Shown: positions 36,976 through 47,943, counted from the first letter of the stretch. The stretch: 64,000 nt of DNA from Rhinolophus ferrumequinum (GCF_004115265.2 NC_046292.1:10310001-10374000), one strand, 5' to 3'. Numbers and translations: made by a program. The notes: generated by a model from the letters alone, not told the origin.

Positions 36976-36981
36976 TATAAG
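36976..36981 (+). promoter_or_regulatory. CTRC: TATA box of CTRC
   Basis: TATAAG lies 56 bases before the ATG at 37032. The predicted start of transcription is near 37005, giving a 5'UTR of about 25 bases, as usual for pancreatic protease genes. Confidence 0.75.
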
Positions 36982-37031
36982 TGTGCCCCTGCCCACCTCG
37001 ACAGCTACTCGGTCCTGACCACACACAAACC

Positions 37032-37071
37032 ATGCTGGGCCTCACCGTCCTTGCCGCGTTCCTGGCCTGCG
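37032..37071 (+). CDS. CTRC: CTRC exon 1
   Basis: Encodes residues 1-13 of the signal peptide ([13 protein letters not shown]) plus one base of Ala14. Donor G|GTAAGC. Confidence 0.95.
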
Positions 37072-40000
37072 GTAAGCTGTGGGTTGGGAATCAGCCGCAG
37101 CCCGTGGGCTGTAAGCTCAGGCTGGACCCCGGGGACAAGGACAGGAGCAGGGGTCCCTCTGCTTTCCGGGGCTCCAGGAAAGGAGCTTAGGGGTCCAATA
37201 TGAGTTCAGACACTGCTGACCAGTCGTCTGCTTGGCAACTCCGCTTCCATATCTGCAACATAGAGCTGATGGTCTGACCTCCCAGGGTGAGGGTTAGAGA
37301 GGAAGTGTGGACAGCACTGAGGGTGGGCTGGAGACACCATAGATGCCTCATCCTGGGTCATTCCAGGGACTGTTGGGGCCTACTTTTCTCAGCGTTGGCA
37401 TCTCTCCCCTGGGGACCCATTACTCCTCCATGTTGGGGGCCTTCTCCCAGATTAGGAGTCAAGGAGGCTGGTTTGAATGTCACGCACTCTGGGCAGGACC
37501 TGGACAAGCCACTTTACCTCTCTAAATCTCACTGGCTCCTTTGGCAAACGAGAGCACTTGATTAAGAGTCCTTCTAGCTAACAACAACAGCAGTAATAAT
37601 TATAGCTAGCCGCTCCTGTTTATTGAGTGTCTACTATGTGCCAGGCACTGTGCTAAGTCCTTTATATGTAGGAGCTAATCTGAGAGGCAAGGCCTATTAA
37701 TGCCTCCACTTTACAGAGAAGGACACTGAAGCCCAGTGAGGCCTGTATCTTGCCCAAGATCACATAGCTGGTTAATGGTACAGCCAGAATTTGAGTCTGG
37801 GTCTGTCTCACTGGAGCATCTGCTCTGACTGCTCCACGCAGCTCTCAGCTGTGACAGTCTACAACTCTGTGGAGCCAGTGCTCACATACCCCCGTTATGT
37901 CATGGCCTAAAAGGGGACAACAAGGTAAGCATGAGGGACACAGATGTACCCGAGCACTCACAACATGCCAGCCACCTTTTGTTTCCGTCAGTGTACGAAA
38001 CATTCCCTCTGTGCCAGGCCTTCCCCTTCACTCTTTATAGACCTTGTCTAATTTAGTTCTCAGGACAAACTCACCAGGTTAGTGCTATTCTTCCCATTTC
38101 ACAGAAAGGGAAGCTGAGGCCCAGAGAACTAGATAGCTCCCCCAAAGTCATGCAGTGAAATCTGACCCCATGTCTGCCCAGCCCCAAAGTTCGTGTTCTT
38201 TCTCCATCATTCCCCCCATGGGGATGCCAGCCCCACTCACCTGTGCTCTTCCTCTCGTGTCTCCCCTAGCCTCCAGCTGCGGGGTCCCCACCTTCCTGCC
38301 CAACCTATCATCCCGGGTGGTGGGAGGAGACAATGCCAGGCCCCACAGCTGGCCCTGGCAGGTAAGTGCTGCTGCAGGGGTGGGAGGTGGGTGGGGAGGG
38401 TGGTGGGGTGAGGGTCCCTGGGGGCTGACACATGGCCTTTCCATATCCGCTTCCAGATCTCCCTCCAGTACCTCAAGGACGACACGTGGAGGCACACTTG
38501 CGGTGGCACCTTGATCGCCAGCAACTTCGTCCTCACGGCTGCCCACTGCATCAGGTGAACGGGGATAACACCTGGAGCGGGAGCCTGACAGGCTGCTCTT
38601 ACTGGGCACCTACTACATACACAGGCACTGGACTAAATAAGCTACTTATATCCAGTAACTCAGTTTTCACTTCTCCGCTCGACAGTATTTATTGTGCACC
38701 TACTATGTGTCAGGGAATGCAGCAGTGAGGACAAAGTCTGTGCTCTCAGCAAGCTTCTATTCTAGTGGAAGACAAAGCAACAGACCATTAAACAAGTAAA
38801 TATATAACATATCAAACGGCAATGAAGAAGGCTGGAACGAAATAAAAAGAACGAGGGGTCCTCTTTTAAATGAGGTGGCCGGGGAAGGTGTCTCTGAAAA
38901 GGGGTTATCTGAAGGAAGTAAGGGAGGAAATCATCAGTCTGGCGGGAAGAGTGTTCCAGGGGGAGGGAACAGCCAGTGCAAAAGCCTGGAGGAGGGAGTC
39001 TACTTGGTATGTTTGAGGAGTAATGAGGGTAACAGCATAGCAAGAGCAGAGTGTACGAGGGGAGAGGAGGAGGTGAGTACAGGCAAGATGATGCAGGCAA
39101 GAAGCGCTGGTGGCTTAGACTAGTTCATTCTCACAGCAGTCCTGCAAGGTGAAGTCCAGTATTATCTCCACCTTATAGGCGAGAGAACTGAGGCCTGAGG
39201 CTACCCACCTCGGAGTCAAAGCAGACTTGACTTCAAGACCCAGGTCCTTACCCTGTGCCCTGGCAAGGGTCAATGGGGATGGACGCTCTCTTCCCCTAAA
39301 CGATTCCCACAGTGGTCACAGATCTGGGCCACCACAGCTCCCAGTTCCCTCTCTACCCGCCTGACCCAGTCCCCTTCCTCTGTTCAGCAACGCCCGGACC
39401 TATCGAGTGGCCCTGGGGAAGAACAACCTGGGAGTGGACGATGAGGAAGGCTCCCTGTTCGTTGGCGTGGATACCATCTTTGTTCACGAGAAGTGGAACT
39501 CCTTCCTGGTGCGGTGAGTGCCCAGCTGACCATCTCATGGCCCCTGGGGGAAGCACAGAAGAAGGAGGGGTCCTGAGACAGAGCTGCAGAGCCCCTGGAC
39601 CCCATCCTTAGCCTGAACAGTCAGCACATGACCGCTTTACACAAAGTGGCAAAATGCTAAGTGGAGAGAGACACCCCGTCCATCTCCATCATCGGCCAAG
39701 CGTCCCTGGAAGGTGGATCATCTGTCCCCTGACATCTCTGTCAGTCAGGATATTTAGGAAGGACCCCTAGGTCACCCTTGGCCTGACTCAATTCACAGCC
39801 CAGGCGTCTCAGCACTGGCTGGGGGGCCAAGACCTCTTGCCCTTTCAAACCTCCACTTTGAATTCCAGCAATGACATTGCCCTCATCAAGCTGGCGGAGT
39901 CCGTGGAGATGAGCGACACCATCCAGGTGGCATGCCTGCCTGCGCAGGGCTCCTTGCTGTCCCAGGACTACCCCTGCTACGTCACCGGCTGGGGCCGCCT

Positions 40001-42516
40001 CTGGAGTGAGTACAGCCCCTGTCAAATCCAAGAGCTTTCTGAAGGACGCCGCTCCCACAATAAGCACCCCACCCATGTCTGCCGATCGCTTTTCCTTTCT
40101 GCCTAAACATCTTCAGATCTTTTTAACTTTATAATAATAACGGCTAGTATTTATAAGCACATACCATGTAACAGACACTCTAACAAATGCAGAGAAGGGG
40201 TGCTGTAAGGCTTACATGGATTAGAATTTGCCAAGTGCTTCAAACAGGGCTTGGCACATACTAAGTGCCATATAAGTGACTACGTATCAAATAAACTAAA
40301 CAAACCGTTTGGGATCGGGAGTAGATCTTACAGAATATCATGTGCCCAAATAAAGTCCTGCAGAATTAAAAGGTTAAATGCAAATTTAAAAAAATACAGA
40401 AGACTCAGAGGAAAATGCAGATTAATACTGGAAAATCTTGGGGTGAGAAAGACCTTTTACTGTGAGACACCAAAGGCAGAGACCTACAAGGAAACGAATG
40501 ACAACTAAGACCCCAGAATCCAAATTAAAGAGACATTGCCTCAAAGGGCTTTCTATGATTAGTTCTGCCTCCAGCCTGCTCTCCCTTCCCCACCCTCAGA
40601 GAGGTCTCTGATCCAAACAGTTTGGGCCCATTGGCTCCATCTCGTCTCTCCGTTAAAGACATGTGTGCAGCTCGCACAAAGTCTAGCCAGAACTCACCAG
40701 GGGCCTGTCCCAGCCCCATCCAGCCCTCTGTTCCCTGTAGGCCTGGGCTGTCTGGGCTGACTTCCCAGGTCACCACCTGTTCTTTCCCCAGCCAACGGCC
40801 CCATTGCCGACGAGCTGCAGCAGGGCCTGCAGCCCGTGGTGGATCACGCCACCTGCACCCAGAAAGACTGGTGGGGCGCCATGGTGAGGGACACCATGGT
40901 GTGTGCTGGCGGTGACGGCGTCATCTCTGCCTGCAACGTGAGTGTCCAGGCCCTGCACCCTGTCCCTACTCCAGGTGGCCAAGTAGAAGGAGGCAGTGAG
41001 GAGGGCAAAGGAGGGTGGGAAGTGGGGAGACCCACATGAGTGTACCCTTTCCTGGAGAGGAGACTGAGCCCTGGCTGGGCCCAGGAGGCTTAGGAGAAAC
41101 GTGTCTCCCTCACTTCCTTCCCTGCCCCTACCCCCAGCACTGTGTTGAGAGCATAAGAGTTGAGCATGAATATTTGAGTTCAAGCCCCAGTCCCTCCATT
41201 TCATAGCTGTGTGACCTAAGGCAGGCTGTTTAACCTCTCTGAACCTGTTTTCCCATCTATAATACAGAAATATGGTGAGCACTTCGCAGGGTTGCTGTGA
41301 GGAAGAAATGAGTTTGACAAGTGTAGAAAAGACTTCATTAAAGTCTCTGCACATGTTTCTTCATGCCATCAGCTCCCTCAGTTCAGGGAGACAGAAGACT
41401 TAGGGAGTCTGACCCAGAACCAAGAAACATCTAGGACAATCAGGGACTATCCTGTTTTCAAACACATGACCCCTCTCCCCACTCCCACCTGCCTCACTTT
41501 TCCCGTTCTCCAACATCCTCACCTACCTGGGCAGCTCCCAGAGTCTTAGACAGGGTGACCTGAACAGCTAGGGAAACCGAGGCACAGAGAGGGTTGTCAT
41601 GATTCCAAGATCACACAGCAATCCAAGAGCTAGTCTACACCCCAGGGCCCCCCAGAATGAGGCCAAGGCAGCCCCAAACCACATCATCTCTGCCTCCCTC
41701 ACCATGGAAGCCTGAGGCCAAAACAGGGGTACCAAGGCTAAGGGCCCCCCCACACACTTCCCTGCTTCCCAAGCCTGCCTCAGGGGGAAGTCTGGGAGCT
41801 GATACCCTCCTGGTCTGGTGCAGGGGGACTCCGGTGGCCCGCTGAACTGCCAGGCTGAGAACGGCTCCTGGGAAGTGAGGGGCATTGTCAGCTTTGGCTC
41901 TGGGCTCAGCTGCAACACCCGCAAGAAGCCCACAGTCTTCACTCGCGTGTCCGCCTACATCGACTGGATCAACGAGGTGGGTGCCTGCCTCCGAGCCCTC
42001 CTTCCTGCACCCGCCAGCCCCTCACCCTTACTCGCTCCCCACTCACTCATTCAGTCACCCATTCATTCATGTACTTACTCATTCATTCACTCACTCAGTC
42101 AAGCAGTACTGAGTGCTTACTGTGTGCAGACCTTGAGTCGGTGCCGTGAAGGAAAGCGACATTAACGGTTCCACCCATTCGTCCGTTGGCTTCGGCAAAT
42201 ACTTATGTCCTGTGATGTCCCTGGCATCACATCAGTCCCTCCAAAAGTGAAAGGCGGCCCCACGAGAGCAGGGCCCAGCAGAGGAGAGGGGTGGCATGGC
42301 TGGCCATATGTATCGTGAGGGAGCAGAGGGTCGCTCGGTCTGGGGGCTTTCACACTGGGGACAGATGTGTTCTGAGCCCCATTTACATAGCGATCTGAAA
42401 TGCTGGGGGGTGCAGAGCCCTTGGGCAGAAGCAAGACCGGCTTGTGAAAGCCCAGGGCTGCCTGCCATGCCGCCTTTCTCCTACTCTCCAGGCAGAGCCT
42501 TGCGATGTCCTGGAAG

Positions 42517-42547
<31 letters not shown>

Positions 42548-42595
42548 CAGAGCCCCTCACCCTGTTCTTTGCTCTTCCAGAAAATGCAGCTGTAA
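37032..42595 (+). CDS. CTRC: Chymotrypsin C (caldecrin) precursor, 8 exons
   Basis: Exons 37032-37071, 38270-38361, 38457-38554, 39388-39513, 39869-40005, 40792-40937, 41824-41976 and 42581-42595 join into 807 coding bases, 268 residues, the human length. It is a secreted pancreatic serine protease of the chymotrypsin (S1A) family that cleaves mainly after Leu, and regulates activation and breakdown of trypsinogens and procarboxypeptidases. Visible: signal peptide 1-16; activation peptide 17-29 starting CGVP; cleavage Arg29|Val30 (VVGG); triad His74 (TAAHC), Asp121 (NDIALIKL), Ser216 (GDSGGP); Ser210 at the base of the S1 pocket. Ala73 and Arg254, positions of human pancreatitis variants, carry the normal residues. 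Odd point: residue 52 is Asp, so the glycosylated Asn52 sequon of human CTRC is missing. All splice sites are GT-AG. Confidence 0.97.
37590..37848 (-). repeat. MIR SINE in CTRC intron 1, nearly complete
   Basis: Reverse MIR in order: 'tgtctactatgtgccaggca', 'ctttacagagaaggacactg', 'ttgcccaagatcacatagct' and 'gaatttgagtctgggtctg'. One of the best preserved MIR copies in the window. Confidence 0.85.
38025..38165 (-). repeat. MIR/L2-type fragment in CTRC intron 1
   Basis: 'ttctcaggacaaactcacca', 'ttcttcccatttcacagaaa' and 'gaggcccagagaactagat' are typical of a reversed MIR core. Confidence 0.6.
38270..38361 (+). CDS. CTRC: CTRC exon 2
   Basis: Encodes the end of the signal peptide, the activation peptide Cys17-Arg29 ([13 protein letters not shown]) and the new N-terminus [15 protein letters not shown]. 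Cys17 normally stays disulfide-linked to the mature chain. Confidence 0.96.
38457..38554 (+). CDS. CTRC: CTRC exon 3, catalytic His74
   Basis: Encodes Ile45 to part of Ser77, including LTAAHC with His74. Codons 51-54 read Lys-Asp-Asp-Thr, where human CTRC has Lys-Asn-Asp-Thr, so the Asn52 sequon is absent. Confidence 0.96.
38640..39100 (+). repeat. Old interspersed repeat in CTRC intron 3
   Basis: 'attctagtggaagacaaagc', 'gaaggtgtctctgaaaagg' and 'gagtgttccagggggaggga' follow a common long, old mammalian repeat whose other parts recur at 43690-43985 and 50825-51440. I could not name the family. Confidence 0.5.
39388..39513 (+). CDS. CTRC: CTRC exon 4
   Basis: Encodes the end of Ser77 to part of Arg119 ([13 protein letters not shown] to SFLVR). 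It carries the acidic calcium-loop segment VDDEEGS. Confidence 0.96.
39869..40005 (+). CDS. CTRC: CTRC exon 5, catalytic Asp121
   Basis: Starts within Arg119 and encodes [20 protein letters not shown], with Asp121, through YVTGWGRLW. The donor (A|GTGAGT) splits codon 165. Confidence 0.96.
40195..40285 (+). repeat. MIR 3' fragment in CTRC intron 5
   Basis: 'aatttgccaagtgcttcaaa' followed by 'cagggcttggcacatactaa' is a forward MIR 3' half. Confidence 0.5.
40792..40937 (+). CDS. CTRC: CTRC exon 6
   Basis: Encodes the rest of Thr165 to Asn213, ending ICAGG-type segment [13 protein letters not shown]. It builds the S1 pocket wall with Ser210 (chymotrypsin number 189) and lies just before the catalytic serine. 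Confidence 0.96.
41150..41345 (+). repeat. MIR SINE in CTRC intron 6
   Basis: Forward MIR: 'atttcatagctgtgtgacct', 'gtttaacctctctgaacctg' and 'agggttgctgtgaggaagaa'. Confidence 0.75.
41824..41976 (+). CDS. CTRC: CTRC exon 7, catalytic Ser216
   Basis: Encodes Gly214-Glu264: GDSGGP with Ser216, the ENGSW sequon at Asn226, [14 protein letters not shown] and the C-terminal helix [10 protein letters not shown]. Phase 0 at both ends. Confidence 0.97.
42040..42102. repeat. Degenerate (CATT)/(CACT)n simple repeat, CTRC intron 7
   Basis: Imperfect tetranucleotide units (CACT, CATT, CAGT) repeat about 15 times. Confidence 0.75.
42521..42547. repeat. (CA)n microsatellite before CTRC exon 8
   Basis: A pure CA run of about 13 units, ending 33 bases before the exon 8 acceptor (CTTCCAG at 42574-42580). 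It therefore occupies the zone where a branch point usually lies. Confidence 0.9.
42581..42595 (+). CDS. CTRC: CTRC exon 8 and stop
   Basis: Encodes only Lys-Met-Gln-Leu and TAA, the same last four residues as human CTRC (KMQL). Confidence 0.95.
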   Translation, partial: KMQL

Positions 42596-42635
42596 TTCAT
42601 CCTTGGGACCCGAGGCCGCAAATCCCCACAACCAC

Positions 42636-42641
42636 AATAAA
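42636..42641 (+). promoter_or_regulatory. CTRC: CTRC polyadenylation signal
   Basis: AATAAA lies 41 bases after the stop codon, predicting cleavage near 42655-42665 and a very short 3'UTR, typical of this gene family. Confidence 0.85.
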
Positions 42642-43689
42642 CCTCCTTCCCCCTCAAGCTGCCTGCACTCTTGATTTGCGTCTCCCCTGCACTGCACAGG
42701 CTCTCTCGGGGCTGCCCCTTTCCACACCAGGGATGCAAGAGAGAAACACGCACAGCCCAGCCAGGCTGGCTAGGCCTGAGATGCCAGTGGAAGGGAATCC
42801 CAGGAAGCCACCTGGTGCCTGAGGGGATATGAGTGAAGGACACACACAGTTGGTCCCCAACATCTCTCAGCTGTGAACCACTGTGGCCCTGATCCAATCA
42901 CCTTCTTCCTGATCCGGCCTCCACAGAGGAGCCTGGTGGGTCCTCAGGCCCCCAGCTGAGGCTGGAGGATGGGTTCTCCCCAACGACAGCCCTCCCTGCT
43001 CCGGAGAGGCCTGCCACAGGAGGATGCCCGCTGCTCACAGACGACCACAGGAGGCCCCCCAACCCCAGGGCAGACCCCAGGGCTGCTGTCAGCCTGGGTT
43101 CTCTGAGTGGAGAAGTGTTTCATGAGCCCTGACCACACGCCTTTGCGGGGCAGAGTGAGGGTACAGGAAGAGACCACAGCCCAGCCCTCCTGGGATGCAG
43201 GTTTGAGGAAAGCAATGGTTTCCACACATACTCCCAGCAGGTCAGAGCTGCAAAAGCTTTTACTGTATTAGACAGGCAGGGAAACTGAGGCCCAGAGAGA
43301 GGAAAGAGCTGGGCCAGGTCACAGGAACGGATGGCCAGTAATGCATGAGCCTCAGAAGCTGCAGGAAGGGAGAACTGGAGGGCAGGTGGGGCCAATAAAG
43401 AGACTGATCCAGTGTCCAGTGAGGGACAGTCCAACTGGGGACCCCGACCCCTGACCACCACGCTCCTTAGAATGTGCTGATTACAGAGGGAGGCGCCCCG
43501 ACCCTGGCCTCCGAACTCCTCCTCAGCTACAGCTGCCTCTGGTGGGTCCTTGAGTTGTCCTGTTTCTCCATCAGACTGTGGCTCCTGGAGGTGGGGATCA
43601 AGGTGTACCTCCCACACCTTACTATGCCGAGGCAATTCTCAGGAAAGACTTTACTTGTTCAACAAGAACGCCATCTCTGAGCAGCTGGC

Positions 43690-43985
43690 GTTGCTAGAGC
43701 ATAAGGTGCAGGGCAGGGACAGGGTGATCAATGGTCCTGGTACTGAGTAGTTTTCCAGGACATGAGACTTTCAGCACTAAAACCGGACAGTACCAGGCAA
43801 ACTGGGGTGGCTTGGCACCCCAGCACAGAAGGGCAAGAGATGTGGCTGGAGCGTGAGCAAAGGGCCTTCCCGGAAAGCCTTATAGCTATGGTAGGAGGTG
43901 TTGTGACTTTATTCAGAGGGCAATAGGGAGCCATAGAGGGTTTTAGACAGAGAGGTGACCGCTGTGGTCAGATGTGTGCACTGAA
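43690..43985 (+). repeat. Old interspersed repeat fragment
   Basis: 'atgtggctggagcgtgagca' and 'gggagccatagagggtttta' then 'gacagagaggtgaccgctg' match the middle of the same unnamed repeat seen at 38640-39100 and 50825-51440. Confidence 0.5.
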
Positions 43986-44369
43986 GCATTCATCTGCCAG
44001 CTGCATGGAGGGTGATTTGGAGCAAGCAAGCATGAAAGCAGGGAGGCCAGCTGCAATGGTTCAGGCCAAAATTAACGTGGCCCCAACCACGGCAGTAATG
44101 GAAAGGAGGGAGAGGACTCAGGAGTTCAGCACTAATTCAGCACTTATTTATAAGGCATACGTGTAATATGGACTGGCAGCACCACCCCCCACCTCCCACC
44201 CCACTCCCAAATCCATGTGATTGAATTACCCAAACTACTTTTATTAGCTAATACACAGTGCAACATACGCACGGTTTTGTTTTATTCAACAAGAATTCTC
44301 AGATTCGAGGACAAGATCCACTGTTGTGTCCAAGAGTCAAAGTCTCTCTGAAATGGACAGAATAAATGG

Positions 44370-44853
44370 CCTTCCAAACAGGTCCATGTCTTAGTCCCCA
44401 CAACAGGTGAATGTGTGACCTTACGTGGCAAAAGGGATTTTGCAGGTGTGATTAATTTAAGGGTCGTGGGATGGGGAGAGTACCCTGGACTATCCAGGTG
44501 GGCCCAATGTAATCACAAGCGTCCTTATAAGAGGGAAGTGGGAGGGTTGGAATCAGAAGGACAGAAGCGGGGCTTCAGAGTCAGAGAGTCAAATTCAAAG
44601 ATGCTACACTGCTGGCTTTGTAGGTAGAGGAAGGGGGCCATAAGCCAAGGAATACAGGCAGCCTCTAGAAGCTGGAAAAGGCGAGGGAAGGGATTCTTCC
44701 CTAGAGCCTGCAGAGGGAACCAACCCTGCTTGAGCCCAGGGAGACTGGTTGTGGACTTCTGACCTTCGGAGCTGTAAGAGGATACGTTTCTGTGTTCTAA
44801 GCCACTGCATTTATGGTAAGTTGTTAAAGCAGCAATGAAAAAACAGCTACATC
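44370..44853 (+). mobile_element. MLT1-like LTR (ERVL-MaLR), solitary fossil
   Basis: Old MaLR-type LTR sequence: a 'ccttacgtggcaaaagggat' block, 'cctggactatccaggtgggc', 'ccttataagaggga', and a closing 'ctaagccactgcatttatgg'. No internal region flanks it, so it appears to be a solo, heavily decayed copy shared widely among placental mammals. Confidence 0.65.
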
Positions 44854-45134
44854 ATCTCTTTCTGGCAAAAGCTAGAGCATGCTGTGGGAATGTAGGAGAG
44901 AGGGAAGGGTGGAGTGAGGAAGGACTCCCTGGGGTCTGGCTGGGGTGACAGCAAGCATTTGTGGACTTTGTCCAGGAGGTCACAAATCAGTGGTTGGAAG
45001 TGAGGGAAAGGGGGCTCTCAGGCACTGACCCTCCCACCTCCACCTCTGCCTTGGCAGGGGAACGCCTGGCCTGGGGAGCTGAGAGCCCACCTCCCAGCAA
45101 CCCTCTAGCGTGCCATTGTGTGTCTGATGCAGTC

Positions 45135-45330
45135 GCCGTGGCTACCGTGTGTTGAGCACTAGGTAATATGTGGGCCAGGCAATCCAAGGGCTTCACGTAC
45201 ACGATCTCATTTAATAAGCGTGACAGCCCTGATAGTTATCCTTCTTTACAGATGAGGAAACTGAGGCTGAGAGAGGTTTAAAAACACCCAAGATCACACA
45301 GCTAGTAATAGGACATGAGAACTGAAACCC
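45135..45330 (-). repeat. MIR SINE
   Basis: Reverse MIR: 'atctcatttaataagcgtga', 'ttacagatgaggaaactgag', 'agatcacacagctagtaata' and 'aactgaaacccaggcagtg'. Confidence 0.85.
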
Positions 45331-45579
45331 AGGCAGTGAGTGACTGCAGAGTCTGTGTGGCTAAAAACCATGTTATTCCGCCATTAATCCCCAAATCTCA
45401 AGGACCCCCTCATACACTGAAATCCTCTCCTGGCCCTGCCGGAGGTGCAGGTGTAGGCTGTGGGTGTGGACAAGCCTGAGTGAGGCTGGCAATGAGCCCA
45501 GACCGACAAACCTGGGAGGAGCATTACTGCTCCCAGATGTTCACAAAGGGCTTGCACCCGCTGTACCAGCTACTGCTGG

Positions 45580-45785
45580 CATAATTAATAATGCTGCATA
45601 ACAACCAATCACAAACCCTCAGTGGCAGTCAACGACAAGCACCCGGGTCAGCTGGGGGTCAGTTAGGTGGTCCTGCTGATTTTAGCTGGAATCACTCCTA
45701 TGTCATCTGAGAGTTAGCTGATCAAATCTGGGTCTGGCTGGCGCAGTTCAGCTCCATATGTCTGTCATCCTCTTCCCGGGAGGAC
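45580..45785 (+). repeat. Old interspersed repeat, unnamed
   Basis: 'taatgctgcataacaaccaa', 'cctcagtggcagtcaacgac' and 'ggtcagctgggggtcagtta' match a common ancient mammalian repeat. A related copy lies at 56011-56395. I could not name the family with confidence. Confidence 0.45.
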
Positions 45786-45939
45786 ACTGCAAAGTTAGAG
45801 AACAAAAGGTGTGGCTACAGGGAGGGGTAAAGAATTGGGGGCCATGTTGGCAGTCTCCCACACCAATATTATCTCAGTCACATGTAACGGCATTAATTAT
45901 GGGAGGGCGCTTGCTGGGCTGGGGCTCCAAACTCTGCCA

Positions 45940-46060
45940 CTGACAGGCAGTGACAGTGGCTGAGTCATTTAACCTCTCAGAGCCTCAGTATTCTCATCTA
46001 TAAAATGGGCACCTGCCCTCCTCCCCTCCCTGTTGGGAATCAATTAAATAGCAGCAGCAT
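45940..46060 (+). repeat. MIR SINE fragment
   Basis: 'gtggctgagtcatttaacct', 'ctcagagcctcagtattctc' and 'atctataaaatgggcacct' mark a forward MIR centre. Confidence 0.75.
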
Positions 46061-46468
46061 ATGATAGGAGGAGTCATTACTTCTACTGACCTTACACCCT
46101 GGGCTCCTATTAGCAAATCTCTCCTCTCCCTTTGTTACCTGGGAGAGAGTGCCTCGTTCCCAGCAGGCCTTGGGGGCCAGTTCCCTGAAGCCCACTCTTA
46201 TCAGGTTGGGGCATGTGACTGCAAAAGTTCTTACGGTTGTGGGCCAGGGGGGCATGAAAAGGCAGAGAATCAACACAGGACATCTTCCCAGAATCTAGGA
46301 AGGTTCGGGGGGAAGAAAAAAATTAACATTAAAATAAACCCAGCTATGCTATGAAGTTAAGCTACAAAATTCAAATGGAGCTTTCCAGATCCAGAAAGAG
46401 ACTTCGGAGACACCTTGCTGTTATGGTGACTGCTGCGTGCTAGACCCAGATCATTACTCTACTGTAAA

Positions 46469-46645
46469 CTAGAGCCTGCGAACAAGATCTGTTTTGTAAA
46501 TAAAGTTTTATTGGAACACAGCTATGCCCATATGGTTGCTTTTGCACTGCAACAGTGGAGCTCACTAATTGCAACCGAGACCATATGGCCCACAAGCTAA
46601 AATATTTACTAGCTGGTCTTTACAGAAAAAGTTTGCCAACCCCTG
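46469..46645 (+). mobile_element. hAT-type non-autonomous element, forward copy
   Basis: 'aaataaagttttattggaac', 'acagctatgcccatatggtt', 'gagaccatatggcccacaag' and the end 'gtttgccaacccctgag' are diagnostic of a common hAT repeat. It is the same family as 10711-10905, in the opposite orientation. Confidence 0.75.
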
Positions 46646-46879
46646 AGTTACTAGGATTCTTTGATGGAAAAGTTTGAAGAGTTCTGTGCTGTGCTGATTA
46701 TCTGAGTCCTGCAGAGCTAAGGATGTAAGAGTGAACATTTTATTGCACATTTACTATTCTCAGTTTTTTGAGTGACTAAACTAATTCTACCCAAAAACCT
46801 AAGAGAGAGCCGGAATGGCTATTTTCTATATGATAGGTAAAGAAACTAAGGAAAAGAGAAACAAAACTTGCCTTCGCTC

Positions 46880-47045
46880 AGTCCTTCTCAAATTTGAACC
46901 TTCAGAAGAAACACCTGCGTATCTTGTTCAGCTACAGCTGCTGAGTCAGTCGGTCTGGGTGGGAGAGTCTGCATTTCTCACCGGGTCCTGAGCTCTAATG
47001 ATGCCGCTGGTCCCGGCTGCTCTCCGAGTAGCAAGAATCCAAACC
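46880..47045 (+). mobile_element. MER5-like hAT fragment
   Basis: 'cagtccttctcaaatttgaa' opens the stretch, with 'gaaacacctgcgtatcttgt' and 'gagtctgcatttctcaccgg' inside, the order found in MER5-type elements. Confidence 0.5.
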
Positions 47046-47567
47046 ACAGAAGCAGCAGGGTGTAAACCCAAACCCCTAACTGAGCCATATGGCTTCTCAG
47101 AGGGATCCTTTTGAATGAGTCCTAAGCCACCTGAGAAGTTCAGATCTGCGTCTCCCTGTCCCCACTGAGACCTCAAGGACCCAGCCCAGGGTAGAACTTT
47201 ACAGACTGCCTTGATGTCCAAGGACACAGAAATGGGGAACTGAGCCCCAGAGCGGGAAGTGGGCTATCTACCTCCAGGCCTCCGTTCCCTCTCCAGAAGC
47301 TTACATTTTTGTTTCCATGGCACCCCTCCCCCACACCTATGTGTGGTCTGGGTGGAGGCTCATGCCCAGATCTAGGGCTGGGATTTCTGCTCCAGGCCTG
47401 GTCAGTCAGTGTGTTGTATCCCCTCTCTCACCACAATAATTGGCTGCCTCATGGGCATCTGACCGGAGGCAGATCCAATCAGAGAGTTGAGGGACTTTCT
47501 GGAAGTTACCAGAAGGCTCTCGCTCACTTGATGCTGAGTTTGAGGATGACGGGGTGTGAGGCTACAA

Positions 47568-47785
47568 CAGCGAGAAGTGGGGAGGTGAGTTTGCTCCCCT
47601 GGTATATTTGGCAACATATGGAGACATTCCCGGTTGTCGTGACTGACCTGGAGGAGGAGGAGAGGGGGCTACTGGCAGCAAGTGGTGGTGCCTGGGGTGA
47701 TATCAAACCTACAATGCAGAGGACAGTCCCCATAACAAAGAATCATCACCCAAAACATCAATAGGGCCACAGTTGAGAAATCCTG
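47568..47785 (+). mobile_element. MER20 (hAT-Charlie), copy 2
   Basis: 'tttgctcccctggtatattt', 'acaatgcagaggacagtccc', 'cataacaaagaatcatcacc' and the end 'acagttgagaaatcctg' follow MER20 from end to end. Confidence 0.8.
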
Positions 47786-47943
47786 GGCCAGAGGTTCTGT
47801 AGCCATCTTCTTCCCATGAGAAGGGAGAACCTGGGGCTGCTATAAGCCACTCAGTAGAGCCTGTGAGTGGACCCTCACAGTGGAAGGCAGAGCCAAAAAA
47901 ACAGAAGCCAAGTCCTGGGGACATCATCAGAGCCCTGGATCTA

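Noticed and set aside
42040-42110. Direct repeats that might suggest a CRISPR-like array
   Set aside because: Units are 4 bases without spacers: a degenerate microsatellite in a mammalian intron.
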